Origin: Leptolyngbya sp. SIO4C5
GTDB lineage: Bacteria > Cyanobacteriota > Cyanobacteriia > Phormidesmidales > Phormidesmidaceae
Length of the DNA stretch: 6,443 bases
NCBI GenBank assembly: GCA_010671965.1
Contig: JAAHIC010000271.1
Coordinates: 1 to 6,443, forward strand
Direction: 5' to 3'
A program made the position numbers and the translations under genes. Below, one piece after another: positions 4,725-6,443 of this stretch. The notes under the pieces are model-generated. The model saw only the letters and a list, made by a program, of their open reading frames with translations, was not told the origin of the DNA and ran no database searches. Positions within the stretch are counted from its first letter, which is position 1. Every line of letters begins with the position of its first letter.

Positions 4725-6443
4725 CTAGCTTTGGAAGCGGGGCGTTAGACAGTAAGGGCAGTCTAGCCATTCCTGTTTAAGACCGGCACCGCAGGTGTTA
4801 CAGGTCAGCGAGGTTTTACGTCTAGCCTTGAGTTCAGCTTCTAAGCCTGTATCTGTAAAGGTAACTCGCTCTACTTCTTCTAGGGTGGTATGCCCTTCTC
4901 GAACCAGATTAAGGCTGTAGGATAACAGCGTTTGCATACCCTCTTCAACAGCGCTTTCCTTGATTCGTTCGGTGGGAGCACCTTCCGAAATTAGGGCTTG
5001 TAAATTCTCGGTAATACGCATGACTTCGTATACACCAACCCGCCCCTTATAGCCGCTGCCCTGACAGGTCGAACAGAGGTTGCCGGCTGCCCGCTCGGAC
5101 TCTAGTTGCTCCGTAGCTACGGTCTTCGCCTTGTAAAAAGTAACGTCTGCATCGCCAGAAGAAGTCAGACCGAACCGGGCCAGTTCTTCTGAATTAGGAT
5201 TGTAGGGAATGCGACAGTCAGCGCAAACCCGCCGCATCAAACGCTGGGCCAAAACGCCGATCAGAGAGCTAGAAACCTGAAAAGGTTCGACGCCCATTTC
5301 ATCTAAGCGGGCGATCGCCCCGGCAGCGTCATTCGTGTGCAGCGTCGTCAAAACCAAGTGCCCGGTCAAAGCCGCTTCAATAGCAGTTTTTGCCGTTTCC
5401 GGGTCGCGAGTCTCTCCTACCAGAATTACGTCTGGATCTTGCCGCAGAAAAGCCCGCAAAATTGAGGCAAACACCATGCCCTTTTCACGGAGTACCTGCA
5501 CCTGAGTAATGCCCGGTAGCGTGTACTCAATTGGGTCTTCCGCCGTACTGATATTGACCCCCGGATCGTTGCGCTCCGACAGCATTGAATAGAGCGTTGT
5601 GGTTTTACCTGATCCCGTTGGCCCTGTTACGAGAATGAGACCGTAGGGACGCGCCGCCATTTCTTGCACAATCTTGAGCGTTTCCGCGTCTGTAATGAGC
5701 TTGTCTAAACCGAGCTGAGTGGCCTCGTTGTCTAGGATCCGCAGCACAACCTTTTCACCGTAGCGGCTTGGCAGTGTGCTAACCCGAAAGTCCACCTTGC
5801 GGTTTTGGAAAATCCGCCGAATGCGACCGTCCTGAGGAACGCGCCGTTCAGCAATGTCTAGTTCAGCAATAATCTTGAATCGAGCTGTAACTGCTGGAAC
5901 AATCTTCTTCGGAAAATTTTGGGCAAAGGCCGGACGCAGAACGCCGTCTTTGCGGAAGCGAATCCGGAGATACTCTTCCTGAGGCTCAACGTGAATATCA
6001 GAAACCTCTTCCTGTAAGGCTTTGACCAAGATCTTATTGACTAAGGCAATAACGGGGGCCGCTCCGGCATCTTCTAAAGCAACGCTTAAATCGGCTTCTT
6101 CATCGGGCGCATCCTGCAAATCGCCTAGATCAAGGTCTTCTAGATCAGATCTGACATCGACTGACTTTTCAAAATCTTTCTTCTTCTCTAAAGCGACCTG
6201 CTCGTCTAAGAAGGAGTTGAGCAAGCGCTGAAAGTCATCAACCGTAATGACTCGACGCCGCAGGCGGAAACCCTTGGGGCGCAGAATGCGGTTGAGGTCG
6301 TCCTGAGCTTCTAGATTCTCAGGATCAACCATAGCTACCAAAACAGTTGGAGGATCCCCTTCTTCAGTCGATAGAGGAATTAGCCGGTGGCGACGGCAGG
6401 TATCTACGGGGATGAGATCATGGATCAGCTGACTGACTTGAGT
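4725..6443 (-). CDS. pilB: PilB, type IV pilus extension ATPase (N-terminus beyond window)
   Basis: This hexameric cytoplasmic ATPase powers pilin polymerisation. The frame stays open to the right edge, giving 572 visible residues starting TQVSQLIHDLIPVD. The TTG at 6339-6341 is not the start: the 34 codons before it read as conserved MshEN-type N-terminal domain (IPVDTCRRHRLIPLS, then TVLVAMVDPENLEAQDDL). Cyanobacterial PilB is usually around 670 residues, so roughly 100 are missing. An acidic linker follows, then the ATPase core: Walker A GPTGSGKT (5601-5624), Asp box STAEDPIEY, Walker B DPDVILVGETRD (5403-5438) and His box TGHLVLTTLHT. The family's zinc-binding four cysteines are CADC (5214-5225) and CSTC (5064-5075). 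The C-terminus carries a second four-cysteine ribbon, C-x2-C-x10-C-x2-C (4749-4802), seven residues before the end. It is the first visible gene of the leftward pilB-pilT-pilC series; its promoter is outside the window. Confidence 0.95.
   Translation of the reverse strand, partial: TQVSQLIHDLIPVDTCRRHRLIPLSTEEGDPPTVLVAMVDPENLEAQDDLNRILRPKGFRLRRRVITVDDFQRLLNSFLDEQVALEKKKDFEKSVDVRSDLEDLDLGDLQDAPDEEADLSVALEDAGAAPVIALVNKILVKALQEEVSDIHVEPQEEYLRIRFRKDGVLRPAFAQNFPKKIVPAVTARFKIIAELDIAERRVPQDGRIRRIFQNRKVDFRVSTLPSRYGEKVVLRILDNEATQLGLDKLITDAETLKIVQEMAARPYGLILVTGPTGSGKTTTLYSMLSERNDPGVNISTAEDPIEYTLPGITQVQVLREKGMVFASILRAFLRQDPDVILVGETRDPETAKTAIEAALTGHLVLTTLHTNDAAGAIARLDEMGVEPFQVSSSLIGVLAQRLMRRVCADCRIPYNPNSEELARFGLTSSGDADVTFYKAKTVATEQLESERAAGNLCSTCQGSGYKGRVGVYEVMRITENLQALISEGAPTERIKESAVEEGMQTLLSYSLNLVREGHTTLEEVERVTFTDTGLEAELKARRKTSLTCNTCGAGLKQEWLDCPYCLTPRFQS

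Overview
The window looks like ordinary chromosomal DNA from a cyanobacterium. Two lines of evidence point there. First, the octamer GCGATCGC (the cyanobacterial HIP1 repeat) occurs seven times in 6.4 kb. Second, three leftward genes form the pilB-pilT-pilC series of the cyanobacterial type IV pilus motor, with protein sequences of clearly cyanobacterial style. I cannot name the genus. There is no sign of a mobile element, CRISPR array, tRNA or rRNA.

Layout from left to right: positions 1-80 hold a short leader with a hairpin just before the first gene. Positions 81-1829 (+) encode a complete ABC-type exporter half-transporter, with the membrane domain fused to the ATPase. A 96-base gap (1830-1925) lies between convergent genes and holds a hairpin plus T-run terminator oriented for the leftward pil transcript. 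Then, all on the minus strand, come pilC (1926-3146), a 299-base gap with two strong inverted repeats, pilT (3446-4585), a 139-base gap with another hairpin, and pilB (4725 to the right edge, N-terminus missing). Transcription runs right to left: pilB, pilT, pilC.

The three pil products work together at the inner-membrane base of the type IV pilus. PilB is the hexameric ATPase that powers pilin polymerisation. PilT is the opposing ATPase that powers retraction. PilC is the membrane platform both are thought to act on. In cyanobacteria this machine drives twitching and phototaxis and supports natural transformation. The ABC exporter is convergent with the cluster and has no visible functional link to it.

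I found no undescribed system. The points most worth a second look are the extra C-terminal four-cysteine ribbon on PilB (a possible docking site for a partner such as Hfq), the structured intergenic regions that may set the relative amounts of PilB, PilT and PilC, and the Glu-to-Asp change in the exporter's Walker B motif, which suggests it pairs with a second, different half-transporter.
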